NCBI RefSeq assembly: GCF_026017845.1
Contig: NZ_CP100416.1
Location: 4,929,176 to 4,993,175, forward strand
Source of the DNA: Amycolatopsis mediterranei
GTDB taxonomy: Bacteria > Actinomycetota > Actinomycetes > Mycobacteriales > Pseudonocardiaceae
Reading direction: 5' to 3'
DNA length: 64,000 nucleotides
Made by a program: the position numbers and the translations under genes. The notes beneath the pieces are model-generated. The model ran no database searches, had not been told where the DNA came from, and worked only from the letters and a program-made list of their open reading frames with translations. Below, in pieces: positions 35,053-43,215 of this stretch. How positions within the stretch are numbered: the stretch's first letter is position 1; each line of letters begins with the position of its first letter.

Positions 35053-35921
35053 TCATCACCTGCAACCGCCGCGAGCAGTTGCGCGAGACGCTGGCGCACA
35101 TGACGTCCCTGCCGGACGCCGCGCCGGTCTTCGTCGCGGACAACGGGTCCGCGGACGGCACGGCCGACATGGTCGCCCGGGAGTTCCCCGGCGTCCGCCT
35201 GTTCCGGCTGCCGGAAAATCTCGGCGCGGTGGCACGCAACCTCGCCGTCGAGGAGGTGACGACGCCGTACGTGGCCTTCTGCGACGACGACACGACGTGG
35301 CAGCCCGGCGCGCTGACCCGCGCCGCCGACCTGCTGGACGAGTTTCCGGGGCTCGGCTCGGTGACCGGGCGCTGCCTGGTCGAGCCCGGCCTGGCCGAGG
35401 ACCCGATCACCCCGGAACTGCGCGAGTCGCCGGTGCCCGGCCCCGACTGGCTGCCGGGACCGGCGCTGCTCGGCATCATGGCCGGCCTGACAGCGGTGCG
35501 CGTCAGCGCGTTCCGCGAGGTCGGCGGCTTCTCGACGCGGATGTGGCTCGGCGGCGAGGAGGAGCTGTTCGCCCTGGACCTCGCCGCGCGTGGGTGGTGG
35601 ATGTGCTGGGCCGAGGACGTCGTGATCCACCACGCGCCGTCGAAGCTGCGCGACCCCCGCCACCGTCGTCGCCTCGGCATCCGCAACACGTTGTGGACGC
35701 TCCTGCTGCGCCGCCCCTGGCCGGCGGTCTTCCGCCGCGCCCGGGACGTGCTGCGGTCCGCGCCGCTCGACGGGGCCACCGCGGCGGCGCTCCTGGACGT
35801 GGCCCGCGGCCTGCCGTCGGTCCTGCGGGACCGCCGGGTGGTCCCGCACCACGTCGAACACGGCCTGCGCCTGCTGGAAGCACCCCAGCGCGAGTCGAAG
35901 GCCCGCCGCTACGTGGGCTGA
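35031..35921 (+). CDS. GT2-family glycosyltransferase (second of tandem pair)
   Basis: 296 residues. VVIITCNRREQLRETL, VFVADNGSADGTA, AFCDDDTTWQPGALTRA (DxD) and VGGFSTRMWLGGEEELFALDLAARGWWM are aligned with the same motifs of the gene before it, including both C-terminal HHVEH segments. Substrate unknown; likely builds the same glycan. Start ATG within the preceding gene, with GGAAAGGA upstream. Ends in a triplicated 9-bp repeat. Confidence 0.9.
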   Translation: MARISVVIITCNRREQLRETLAHMTSLPDAAPVFVADNGSADGTADMVAREFPGVRLFRLPENLGAVARNLAVEEVTTPYVAFCDDDTTWQPGALTRAADLLDEFPGLGSVTGRCLVEPGLAEDPITPELRESPVPGPDWLPGPALLGIMAGLTAVRVSAFREVGGFSTRMWLGGEEELFALDLAARGWWMCWAEDVVIHHAPSKLRDPRHRRRLGIRNTLWTLLLRRPWPAVFRRARDVLRSAPLDGATAAALLDVARGLPSVLRDRRVVPHHVEHGLRLLEAPQRESKARRYVG

Positions 35922-35939
35922 GTGGGCTGAGTGGGCTGA
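35913..35939. repeat. Three tandem 9-bp units at a gene end
   Basis: GTGGGCTGA repeated three times without a break. The first unit supplies the last codons and TGA stop of the GT2 gene, and each later unit repeats the same stop in frame, since the unit is nine bases long. Confidence 0.9.
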
Positions 35940-35949
35940 CCGCATGTCA

Positions 35950-35994
35950 TGAATGACTCATTCCTGACGCCAGACGTCAGGAATGAGTCATTCA
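35950..35994. repeat. Palindromic element, copy 2
   Basis: Arms TGAATGACTCATTCCTGACG (35950-35969) and its exact complement (35975-35994), with loop CCAGA. It shares the GAATGACTCATTCCTG core with the copy at 19379-19423 and again lies between convergent genes, here GT2 (+) and GT4 (-). Likely bidirectional terminator and dispersed repeat. Confidence 0.9.
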
Positions 35995-36005
35995 GGGCGT
36001 CGCGA

Positions 36006-37214
36006 TCAGCGGGCCTCGGCCGTCATCGCCGTCTCCGGGACCAGCTTGTGGTAGGCGCGCAGGGTGTCGGCGGCGACGCGGTCCCACGAGTAGCGGGCGA
36101 CCGCGCGGTCGTGGCCCGCGGTGCCGTAGGCGTGGCAGAGCGCCGGGTCGTCGATCAGCCGGCGTGCCCGGGACGCGAGCTCCTTCGGCTGGTGCGGGCG
36201 GACCAGCAGCCCCGTGACGCCGTCGACGACGGTGTCGGTCAAGCCGCCCACCGCGGCCGCGACCACCGGGACACCGCAGGCCATCGCCTCCAGGGGCACG
36301 ATCCCGAACGGCTCGTACCACGGCGTGCACACGACGGCGTCGGCCGAGCGCAGCAGGGCCGGCATGTCGTCGCGCGACACCTGGCCGGGCCAGCGGACGC
36401 GGTCGCCGACGCCGAGCCGGTCGGCCAGCTGCCGCAGCCGGGCCGCCTCGGGGTCCTGGGACAGCTTGCCCCGCTCCGGGCCGCCCGCGATGACGAGCTC
36501 GGTGTCCGGCAGCTGGGCGAGGGCGGTGATCGCGATGTCGAACCCCTTGCGCGGCACCAGCCGGCCGACGGCGACCAGCCGGTGCGGCAGCCGCCGGCGG
36601 GCCACCGGCCCGTCGGGGGAGAACCGGGCGAGGTCGACGCCGCAGGGCACGATCGAGATCCGCGACCGCGGGACGCCGAGGCGGGACAGCTCGAAGACCT
36701 CGTCGGAGCAGGTCGCGATCACGCGCCCGGCCTGGCGGCCGATGATCCGCTCCAGCCGGATGCGGTCGGCGGGGCTGGTGTCCTGGTCGCCCTGGTAGCG
36801 CTTCTTGACCACGCCGAGGGCGTGGAAGGTCTGCGCCACCGGGGTGCCGGTCGCGCTCGCCGCCAACGAGGTCGCGAGGCCGGACATCCAGAAGTGCGCG
36901 TGCGCCACGTCCGGCCGCTCGAGCGCCCACCGGTCCCGCAGGAAGCTGCCGAACTCGCCCATGTAGGGCAGGAGCTGGTCCTTCGGCACCCGGCGCGGCG
37001 GCCCGGCCGGCACGTGCACGACGCGGAAGCCCTGCGGCGCGCGGACCTCCGGCGGTTCGTCGCGGCTTTCCCGGCGCGTGTAGACAGTGACGTCGTGGCC
37101 GGCGCGGGTCAGTGCGGCCGACAGCTCGGCGACGTGCACGTTCTGGCCACCGGCGTCGGCTTCGCCCAGCACGGCCAACGGGTTGGCGTGCTCGGACACC
37201 ATCGCGATCTTCAT
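36006..37214 (-). CDS. GT4-family glycosyltransferase
   Basis: 402 residues, GT-B fold. N-terminal MVSEHANPLAVLGEADAGGQNVHV resembles the acceptor loop of MshA/sucrose-synthase-like GT4 enzymes. The donor site reads LVAVGRLVPRKGFD and PWYEPFGIVPLEAMACGVPVV, with the EX7E glutamates. The product is not predictable. Second gene of a two-gene unit, 23 bp after the GT at 37238. Not itself close to the mycothiol MshA motif, so that role is less likely. Confidence 0.9.
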   Translation of the reverse strand: MKIAMVSEHANPLAVLGEADAGGQNVHVAELSAALTRAGHDVTVYTRRESRDEPPEVRAPQGFRVVHVPAGPPRRVPKDQLLPYMGEFGSFLRDRWALERPDVAHAHFWMSGLATSLAASATGTPVAQTFHALGVVKKRYQGDQDTSPADRIRLERIIGRQAGRVIATCSDEVFELSRLGVPRSRISIVPCGVDLARFSPDGPVARRRLPHRLVAVGRLVPRKGFDIAITALAQLPDTELVIAGGPERGKLSQDPEAARLRQLADRLGVGDRVRWPGQVSRDDMPALLRSADAVVCTPWYEPFGIVPLEAMACGVPVVAAAVGGLTDTVVDGVTGLLVRPHQPKELASRARRLIDDPALCHAYGTAGHDRAVARYSWDRVAADTLRAYHKLVPETAMTAEAR

Positions 37215-37237
37215 CGGTGAGGCGTTCCCTTCACAGG

Positions 37238-38179
37238 TCAACGGGCCGTCTCGGCGAGGAGGTGGTCCCAAGCGGTCAGGAAGGCGTCCAGCCCGTAGTG
37301 CTTCAGGGCGTGTTCGCGGGCGTTCTTGCCGGCCAGCGCGGCGAAGTCGGGTTCGTGCAGCAGCTCGCGGAAACCGCGGGCCAGCACCGAGACGTCCGTG
37401 GAGAGCACACCGGCGTCGTCCGGCACCGCCTCGACCGCTTCGGTGGCGGCGAAGACGACGACCGGCATCGCCAGGTGCATGGCCTCCAAAAGGGACAGCC
37501 CCAGCGAGGTCCACCGGGCGGTGTGCAGGTAGACGCGGCGGCGGGCGATCTCGTCGTGCAGCTTCGGCGCCGGGACGTCACCCAGCCCGCGCAGCGGCGC
37601 GCCGAGCTCCTCGGTCCCCATACCGAACACGTCGACGGGGCCCTCCCCGGCGAGCGTGCCGAGCAGGTCGGCGCCGGTGACGCGACGGCGCCGCACCGGT
37701 TCGTTGATCATCGACACGCCGGCGGCGAGCTCACCGGTGTAGCGCGGTCCCGGATCGGGGATGCCGTGCGGCACCACGGTCACCGGCGCGCGGCCGCAGT
37801 CCCACATCGCCGCGTTGAAGTGCGTCACGTGCGCGACGGTGGTGTCGGACCGGCCGGCGAGCGGGTGTTCGCTGGACGCGGCGTACGGCCGGGGCGCGTT
37901 GTGTTCCACGTAGACGGCCGGAACGCCCAGCCGCGCGGCGAAGTCGAGCTCCTCCGGGCGTTGCAGGACGACGACGTCGGGCTCGGCCTCCGCCAGCCGG
38001 TCGAGCGGCACCTCGGTCACCGACGGCCAGTTCCGCCCCGCCTTGCCGAGACCCCAGGGTGCACCATCGGGTGACACCGGCAGGAGGTAGTCGTGGCGGC
38101 CGCGGACGAAAGCGTCCGTCCACGAGCCGTGGACGTGCCAGAGCAGTACTCTCAGGCGCCGGGATCCGGGATCGGTCAT
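37238..38179 (-). CDS. GT-B glycosyltransferase (GT4-like)
   Basis: 313 residues. VLLWHVHGSWTDAFVRGRHDYLLP at the N-terminus, and a donor site ARWTSLGLSLLEAMHLAMPVVVF in place of the usual E-G-F-G motif. The annotation as GT4-like is from this region and overall layout. Similar short transferases occur in actinomycete glycan loci. The ATG at 38179 has AGGAG 3 nt upstream, and a GTTT-N14-GGGAAA element ends 9 nt before it. Leads the unit that includes the GT4 gene. Confidence 0.82.
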   Translation of the reverse strand: MTDPGSRRLRVLLWHVHGSWTDAFVRGRHDYLLPVSPDGAPWGLGKAGRNWPSVTEVPLDRLAEAEPDVVVLQRPEELDFAARLGVPAVYVEHNAPRPYAASSEHPLAGRSDTTVAHVTHFNAAMWDCGRAPVTVVPHGIPDPGPRYTGELAAGVSMINEPVRRRRVTGADLLGTLAGEGPVDVFGMGTEELGAPLRGLGDVPAPKLHDEIARRRVYLHTARWTSLGLSLLEAMHLAMPVVVFAATEAVEAVPDDAGVLSTDVSVLARGFRELLHEPDFAALAGKNAREHALKHYGLDAFLTAWDHLLAETAR

Positions 38180-38188
38180 GACTCCTGA

Positions 38189-38212
38189 TTTCCCGGAGAT
38201 CGGCCGTTAAAC
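38189..38212 (-). promoter_or_regulatory. Sigma-B/F-like promoter for the GT pair (variant -10)
   Basis: GTTT, 14 bp, GGGAAA on the minus strand, 9 nt before the ATG. The -10 deviates at the T. Confidence 0.38.
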
Positions 38213-38231
38213 GTCCGGCCGGACGGGGTAC
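38206..38231 (+). promoter_or_regulatory. Sigma-B/F-like promoter for the DUF47-Pit operon
   Basis: GTTA, 16 bp, GGGTAC; 41-nt leader. The -10 is good, the -35 weak. It overlaps the -35 of the divergent element. Confidence 0.42.
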
Positions 38232-38272
38232 TCGGCGCGCGTCCGGTGTGCGCGACGAAGGGACTGCCATCC

Positions 38273-38887
38273 ATGCGCTTCACCCCACGGGGCACCCGCT
38301 TTTTCGACCTGCTCGCCGACGCGGCGAAGAACCTCGTCACCGCGACCGCGTTGCTCGGGGACCTCGTCGCCGCCGATCCCGCCGGGCGGGAATCGATCGC
38401 GAAGCGCCTGCACGAGGTCGAGCACCAGGGCGACGAGCTGACGCACACGATCATGGTGGAGCTCAACAGCTCGTTCGTGACACCGTTCGACCGCGAGGAC
38501 ATCCAGGCCCTCGCCGCGAAGATCGACGACGTCCTCGACTTCATGGACACCGCGGCGGACCTGGCCGTGCTGTACCGCATCGGCACCTTCCCGCCGGGGA
38601 CCGACGTCCTGGTCCGGGTGCTCTGCCGGGCCGCCGAGCTGACGGCTTCGTCGATGCCCGGCCTGGCCAAGGTGGGTGAGCTCGAGCCGTTCTGGATCGA
38701 GATCAACGAGCTCGAGAACGAGGCCGACCGCGTCTACCGGCGGATCCTTGCCCACCTGTTCGAGCCGGGCGGGGACGCCCTCGAGGTGCTGAAGACCAAG
38801 GAGGTCGTCGAGCAGTTCGAGCTGGCCGCCGACGCGTTCGAACACCTGGCCGACGTGGTGCAGACCATCGCGGTCAAGGAGTCCTGA
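38273..38887 (+). CDS. DUF47 / PhoU-like phosphate transport regulator
   Basis: 204 residues, almost all helix: FFDLLADAAKNLVTATALLGDLV, VEHQGDELTHTIMVEL, TPFDREDIQALAAKIDDVLDFMD and INELENEADRVYRR. These are the conserved DUF47 motifs, including the E..GD and FDRED metal-binding segments. Such proteins are encoded with and modulate Pit phosphate permeases. Its stop is followed immediately by the GTG of the pit gene. Confidence 0.92.
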   Translation: MRFTPRGTRFFDLLADAAKNLVTATALLGDLVAADPAGRESIAKRLHEVEHQGDELTHTIMVELNSSFVTPFDREDIQALAAKIDDVLDFMDTAADLAVLYRIGTFPPGTDVLVRVLCRAAELTASSMPGLAKVGELEPFWIEINELENEADRVYRRILAHLFEPGGDALEVLKTKEVVEQFELAADAFEHLADVVQTIAVKES

Positions 38888-39883
38888 GTGACGGGGACCG
38901 CCGCCCTGGTCACCGTGATCGTGCTGACGCTCGTCTTCGACTACACCAACGGGTTCCACGACGCGGCCAACGCCATCGCCAGCGCGGTGTCGACGCGGGC
39001 GCTGACCCTGCGGGCCGCCCTCGTGCTGGCGGCGGTGATGAACCTGGCGGGCGCGCTGCTGTCGACCGGCATCGCCGCGACGGTGGCCAAGGGGATCATC
39101 GACGTCCCGGTGGGGCCGGACGCGCTCACCGTGGTCTTCGCGGCACTGGCCGGCGCCATCACCTGGAACCTCATCACCTGGTACTTCGGGCTCCCGTCGT
39201 CGTCCTCGCACTCGCTGATCGGCGGCATGGTCGGTGCGGCGCTGGCCGCCGCGAGCACCGTGCACTGGGCCGGGATCGCCGAGAAGGTGCTGATCCCGAT
39301 GGTGGCGTCGCCGCTGCTCGGCCTGGCGCTGGGCTACTTCGCCATGGTCGCGGCGCTGTGGCTGCTGCGCCGCGCGAACCCGCACCGCAGCGGCCGGGTG
39401 TTCCGCCGGTTCCAGCTCGTCTCCGCCTCGGCGCTCGCGCTTGGCCACGGCCTGCAAGACGCCCAGAAGGGCATGGGCGTGATCGTGCTGGCGCTGGTCG
39501 CGGCCGGGCAGCAGTCGACGTTCGCGGTCCCGTTGTGGGTGACCCTGGCGTGCGCCGCGGCCTTGTCGCTGGGCACCTATTCGGGTGGTCTGCGGATCAT
39601 GCGGACGCTCGGCAGGCGGGTCTTCCCGCTCGACCCGCCGCACGGCTTCGTCGCGGAATCGGTGGCGTCGTCGGTGTTGTACGTGACGGCGTTCGCGGTG
39701 AAGGCACCGATCTCGACGACGCACGTCATCACGGCGGCGATCATGGGTGTCGGCGCGACGCGGCGGCTGTCGGCGGTGCGGTGGGGGATCGCGCGCGACA
39801 TCGTGCTGGGCTGGGTGCTGACCTTCCCGGCCGCCGCGGCGGTGGCCGCGGCCGTGTATCTGGTGGCCGACCTGATCACCTGA
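38888..39883 (+). CDS. pit: Low-affinity inorganic phosphate transporter, Pit family
   Basis: 331 residues and about ten membrane segments. Both Pit signatures are present: FDYTNGFHDAANAIAS in the first helix and KAPISTTHVITAAIMGVG in the second repeat, plus GLPSSSSHSLIGG. Imports metal-phosphate by proton symport. GTG start directly abuts the DUF47 TGA. Length is short of the long Pit variants but complete. Confidence 0.94.
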   Translation: MTGTAALVTVIVLTLVFDYTNGFHDAANAIASAVSTRALTLRAALVLAAVMNLAGALLSTGIAATVAKGIIDVPVGPDALTVVFAALAGAITWNLITWYFGLPSSSSHSLIGGMVGAALAAASTVHWAGIAEKVLIPMVASPLLGLALGYFAMVAALWLLRRANPHRSGRVFRRFQLVSASALALGHGLQDAQKGMGVIVLALVAAGQQSTFAVPLWVTLACAAALSLGTYSGGLRIMRTLGRRVFPLDPPHGFVAESVASSVLYVTAFAVKAPISTTHVITAAIMGVGATRRLSAVRWGIARDIVLGWVLTFPAAAAVAAAVYLVADLIT

Positions 39884-39909
39884 GTTTGTCGGCCGCCACC
39901 CGCGGGAAG
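39884..39909 (+). promoter_or_regulatory. Sigma-B/F-like promoter for the dehydrogenase gene (variant -10)
   Basis: GTTT, 16 bp, GGGAAG; 37-nt leader with AAAGGGAGAG. It starts at the pit stop codon. Confidence 0.35.
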
Positions 39910-39946
39910 CCGGGGCGGAGACACCCGTCCGCGGAAAGGGAGAGCC

Positions 39947-41137
39947 ATGAAGGCAGTGACCTGGCACGGCAAACGCGACGTCCGCGTCGAAGAGGTGCCG
40001 GATCCGAAGATCGAGGAGGCCACGGACGCGGTCGTGCGGATCACCTCGACCGGCATCTGCGGCTCCGACCTGCACCTGTACGAGGTGCTGGGCGCGTTCA
40101 TGACCGAGGGCGACATCCTCGGTCACGAGCCGATGGGCGTGGTCGAGGAGGTCGGGCCGGAGGTGACGAACCTCAAGCCCGGCGACCGCGTGGTGGTCCC
40201 GTTCAACATCTCCTGCGGCCACTGCTGGATGTGCGAGCGCGGCCTGCAGTCGCAGTGCGAAACGACCCAGGTCAGGGAGCACGGCAAGGGTGCCTCGCTG
40301 CTCGGCTACACCAAGCTCTACGGTCAGGTCCCCGGCGGCCAGGCCGAATACCTGCGGGTGCCGCAGGCCCACTACGGGCCGATCAAGGTGCCGGACGGCC
40401 CGCCGGACGAGCGGTTCGTCTACCTCTCCGACGTCGTCCCGACCGCCTGGCAGGCCGTCGAGTACGCGAACGTTCCGGACGGCGGCACGGTCGTCGTCTT
40501 CGGCCTCGGCCCGATCGGGCAGATGTCCTGCCGGATCGCGCGGCACCGCGGCGCCGGCCAGGTGATCGGCGTCGACCTCGTGCCCGAGCGCCTCGCCCGG
40601 GCCCGTGAACACGGCGCCACCGCGCTCGACACGCGGGACCACAAGGAAATCGGCGACTCGATCCGGCAGCTGACGAACGGGCGGGGCGCGGACTCGGTGA
40701 TCGACGCGGTCGGCATGGAGGCGCACGGCGCCCCGGTCGGCAAGCTGGCGCACACCCTCGTCGGCCTGCTGCCGCAGCCGCTGGGCGAGAAGATCACCGA
40801 GAAGGCCGGGATCGACCGGCTCAGCGTGCTCTACGCCGCCATCGACAGCGTCCGCCGCGGCGGCACGATCTCGCTGTCCGGCGTCTACGGCGGGATGGTC
40901 GACCCGATGCCGATGATGGAGTTGTTCGACAAGCAGATCCAGCTGCGGATGGGCCAGGCCAACGTCCGGCACTGGCTGGACGACATCATGCCGGTGCTCA
41001 CCGGCGACGGCGACCCGCTCGGCGTCGAGGGCTTCGCCACGCACAAGCTGCCGCTGGAAGAAGCGCCGCGTGCGTACGAGATCTTCCAGAAGAAGCTCGA
41101 CGGCGCCCAGAAGATCCTGCTGCAGCCCGCCAAGTAA
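39947..41137 (+). CDS. Zinc-dependent alcohol dehydrogenase (formaldehyde-dehydrogenase-like)
   Basis: 396 residues, MDR superfamily. The catalytic zinc site is visible (Cys in GICGSDLHLYE and GHEPMGVVEEVG). The four-cysteine structural zinc loop is CGHCWMCERGLQSQC. NAD site VVVFGLGPIGQMSCRIA. The extra HLYEVLGAFMTEGDILGHE and the ~390-residue length resemble glutathione-independent formaldehyde dehydrogenase-like enzymes often seen in stress regulons. True substrate unknown. Probably in one unit with the hydrolase that follows after 19 bp. Confidence 0.9.
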   Translation: MKAVTWHGKRDVRVEEVPDPKIEEATDAVVRITSTGICGSDLHLYEVLGAFMTEGDILGHEPMGVVEEVGPEVTNLKPGDRVVVPFNISCGHCWMCERGLQSQCETTQVREHGKGASLLGYTKLYGQVPGGQAEYLRVPQAHYGPIKVPDGPPDERFVYLSDVVPTAWQAVEYANVPDGGTVVVFGLGPIGQMSCRIARHRGAGQVIGVDLVPERLARAREHGATALDTRDHKEIGDSIRQLTNGRGADSVIDAVGMEAHGAPVGKLAHTLVGLLPQPLGEKITEKAGIDRLSVLYAAIDSVRRGGTISLSGVYGGMVDPMPMMELFDKQIQLRMGQANVRHWLDDIMPVLTGDGDPLGVEGFATHKLPLEEAPRAYEIFQKKLDGAQKILLQPAK

Positions 41138-41156
41138 CCCCGGGAGGAAGTTGCTC

Positions 41157-43181
41157 TTGCGAGCCGTCACCTCGCTGCCGTCCGAAATCACCGAGGAAGA
41201 CCACGTCCGGATCCCGATGTCCGACGGGACCGTCCTGTCCGCCCGCATCTGGCGGCCGGTCTCGTCGGACACCGACCCGGTGCCGGCGATCCTCGAATAC
41301 ATCCCCTACCGCAAGCGCGACCTCACCGCGCCCCGCGACTCCATCCACCACCCCTACCTCGCCGGGCACGGGTACGCCTGCGTGCGCGTGGACATCCGCG
41401 GCACCGGTGAGTCCGAGGGCCTCCTGGCCGACGAGTACCTCGAACGCGAGCAGCTCGACGCCGAAGAGGTCCTCGAGTGGATCGCCGGGCAGCCGTGGTG
41501 CACCGGCGACACCGGGATGATGGGGATCTCCTGGGGTGCCTTCGCCGCGTTGCAGGTCGCGGCGCGGAAACCGCCGAGCCTGCGTGCGATCGTGATTTCG
41601 TCGTTCACCGACGACCGCTTCGCCGACGACATGCACTACATGGGCGGCTGCCTGCTCTCGGACAACGTCGCCGAGTCCGGCACGATGTTCGCCTACGCGA
41701 CCCTGCCGCCCGATCCGGCGATCGTCGGGCAGCGGTGGCGGGAGATGTGGCTGGAGCGGCTGGAGAACTGCAGCCTGTGGATCGAGAACTGGCTCGGCCA
41801 CCAGCGGCGTGACGACTACTGGCGGCACGCGTCGGTGTCGGAGAACTACAGCGACGTCCAGGTGCCGGTGCTGGCCTCGAGCGGCTGGGCCGACGGCTAC
41901 TCCAACGCGGTGATCCGGCTCCTGGCCCACCTCGACGTGCCGCGGCGCGGCCTGATCGGCCCGTGGTCGCACAAGTACCCGCACCTCGGCGAGCCCGGCC
42001 CGGCGATCGGCTACCTCCAGGAGGTCGTCCGGTGGTGGGACCACTGGCTGCGCGGGGAAGAGAACGGCGCGATGGACGGGCCGATGCTGCGGACCTGGAT
42101 GCAGGAGAGCGTGCCGCCGTCGACGTCCTACGAAGACCGCCCCGGCCGCTGGGTCGGGGAGGCCACCTGGCCGTCGCCGCACGTCAAACCGCAGGAGCTG
42201 CCGCTGGCCCCGCACCGCCTCGCGCGGCCGGGGGAGGCGGTGCCCGACGAGACGCTGACCGTGTCGTCGCCGCTGTCGGTCGGGCAGTTCTCCGGGAAGT
42301 GGGCGTCCTACAGCGCCCCGCCGGACCTGCCCTACGACCAGCGCGAAGAGGACGGCGGGTCGCTGGTCTTCGACACCGACGTGCTCACCGAGCGCTGCGA
42401 GATCCTCGGCTCCCCGAAGGTGCGGCTGGTGGTCTCGGCCGACCGGCCGGTCGCGATGGTGGCGGCTCGGCTGTCCGACGTCGCGCCGGACGGGCGGGCC
42501 ACCCGCGTCACCTACGGGCTGCTCAACCTGACCCACCGCGACGGCCACGACGAGCCCGCGCCGATGGAGCCGGGTGAGCGCTGCTCGGTCGAGATCGAGC
42601 TGAACGCCGTGGCGCAGGTTTTCCCGGCGGGGCACCGGATCCGGCTCTCGCTGTCGACGTCCTACTGGCCGCTGGCCTGGCCGCCGCCGACGCCCGTGCT
42701 CCTGAGTGTCCACACCGGACAGAGTGCGCTGGAGCTGCCGGTGCGCCCGGTCGCCGAGCCGGACGAACTGCCGGCCCGGCCGTTCGGGGAACCCGAAGGC
42801 GCGCCGCCGATGTCCGTGACGGCCCTGACGCCGGGGGAGCAGCGCTGGACGGTCTCGCGGGACCTCGTCGGCTACCGGTCGGCGCTGGACATCGTGAAGA
42901 ACGCGGGGACCGTCCGGTACGACGAGCTCGACCTGGAGGTCACCCGGGACGTCCGCGAGCGGTACAGCTGGGTCGCCGACGACTTCTGCTCCCCGGTGGC
43001 GGAAACCGCGTGGGACGTCACCTTCGCGCGCGGCGACTGGGTGGCGCGCAGCGAGACCCGCACGCGGGTGTCCTGCACCGATACCGAGTTCGTCGTCGAT
43101 GCGCAGCTCGACGGCTACGACGGGGCGCGGCGGATCGTCTCGCGGAACTGGCACCGGCGGATTCCCCGGGACCTCGTCTGA
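41157..43181 (+). CDS. CocE/NonD-family hydrolase (X-Pro dipeptidyl-peptidase-like)
   Basis: 674 residues. The alpha/beta-hydrolase N-terminal domain has the nucleophile in GISWGAFAALQ, an Asp in SSGWADGYSN and a His in GPWSHKYPH. The C-terminal ~200 residues are the jelly-roll domain of the CocE/PepX type. Hydrolyses esters or acylated compounds; substrate unknown. No ATG fits: the TTG at 41157 lies 9 nt from GGAGG (41143-41147) and starts MRAVTSLPSEITEEDHV; TTG at 41151 is too close. Cytosolic, no signal. Confidence 0.9.
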   Translation: MRAVTSLPSEITEEDHVRIPMSDGTVLSARIWRPVSSDTDPVPAILEYIPYRKRDLTAPRDSIHHPYLAGHGYACVRVDIRGTGESEGLLADEYLEREQLDAEEVLEWIAGQPWCTGDTGMMGISWGAFAALQVAARKPPSLRAIVISSFTDDRFADDMHYMGGCLLSDNVAESGTMFAYATLPPDPAIVGQRWREMWLERLENCSLWIENWLGHQRRDDYWRHASVSENYSDVQVPVLASSGWADGYSNAVIRLLAHLDVPRRGLIGPWSHKYPHLGEPGPAIGYLQEVVRWWDHWLRGEENGAMDGPMLRTWMQESVPPSTSYEDRPGRWVGEATWPSPHVKPQELPLAPHRLARPGEAVPDETLTVSSPLSVGQFSGKWASYSAPPDLPYDQREEDGGSLVFDTDVLTERCEILGSPKVRLVVSADRPVAMVAARLSDVAPDGRATRVTYGLLNLTHRDGHDEPAPMEPGERCSVEIELNAVAQVFPAGHRIRLSLSTSYWPLAWPPPTPVLLSVHTGQSALELPVRPVAEPDELPARPFGEPEGAPPMSVTALTPGEQRWTVSRDLVGYRSALDIVKNAGTVRYDELDLEVTRDVRERYSWVADDFCSPVAETAWDVTFARGDWVARSETRTRVSCTDTEFVVDAQLDGYDGARRIVSRNWHRRIPRDLV

Positions 43182-43206
43182 GTTTCACCAACGCGTGACG
43201 GGGTAC
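43182..43206 (+). promoter_or_regulatory. Sigma-B/F-type promoter for the epimerase-oxidoreductase operon
   Basis: GTTT, 15 bp, GGGTAC, 9 nt before the GTG at 43216; leaderless. The -35 begins right after the stop of the hydrolase gene. Confidence 0.68.
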
Positions 43207-43215
43207 GCACCGGGT

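Noticed and set aside
36006..37214. Mycothiol glycosyltransferase MshA
   Set aside because: The N-terminal acceptor motif differs from MshA as I know it and no other msh genes are near.
38207..41302. 1031-residue minus-strand frame opposite the phosphate transporter and dehydrogenase genes
   Set aside because: Composition is Arg/His/Asp-rich with no motifs, a typical high-GC antisense shadow; the plus-strand DUF47, Pit and dehydrogenase genes are unmistakable.
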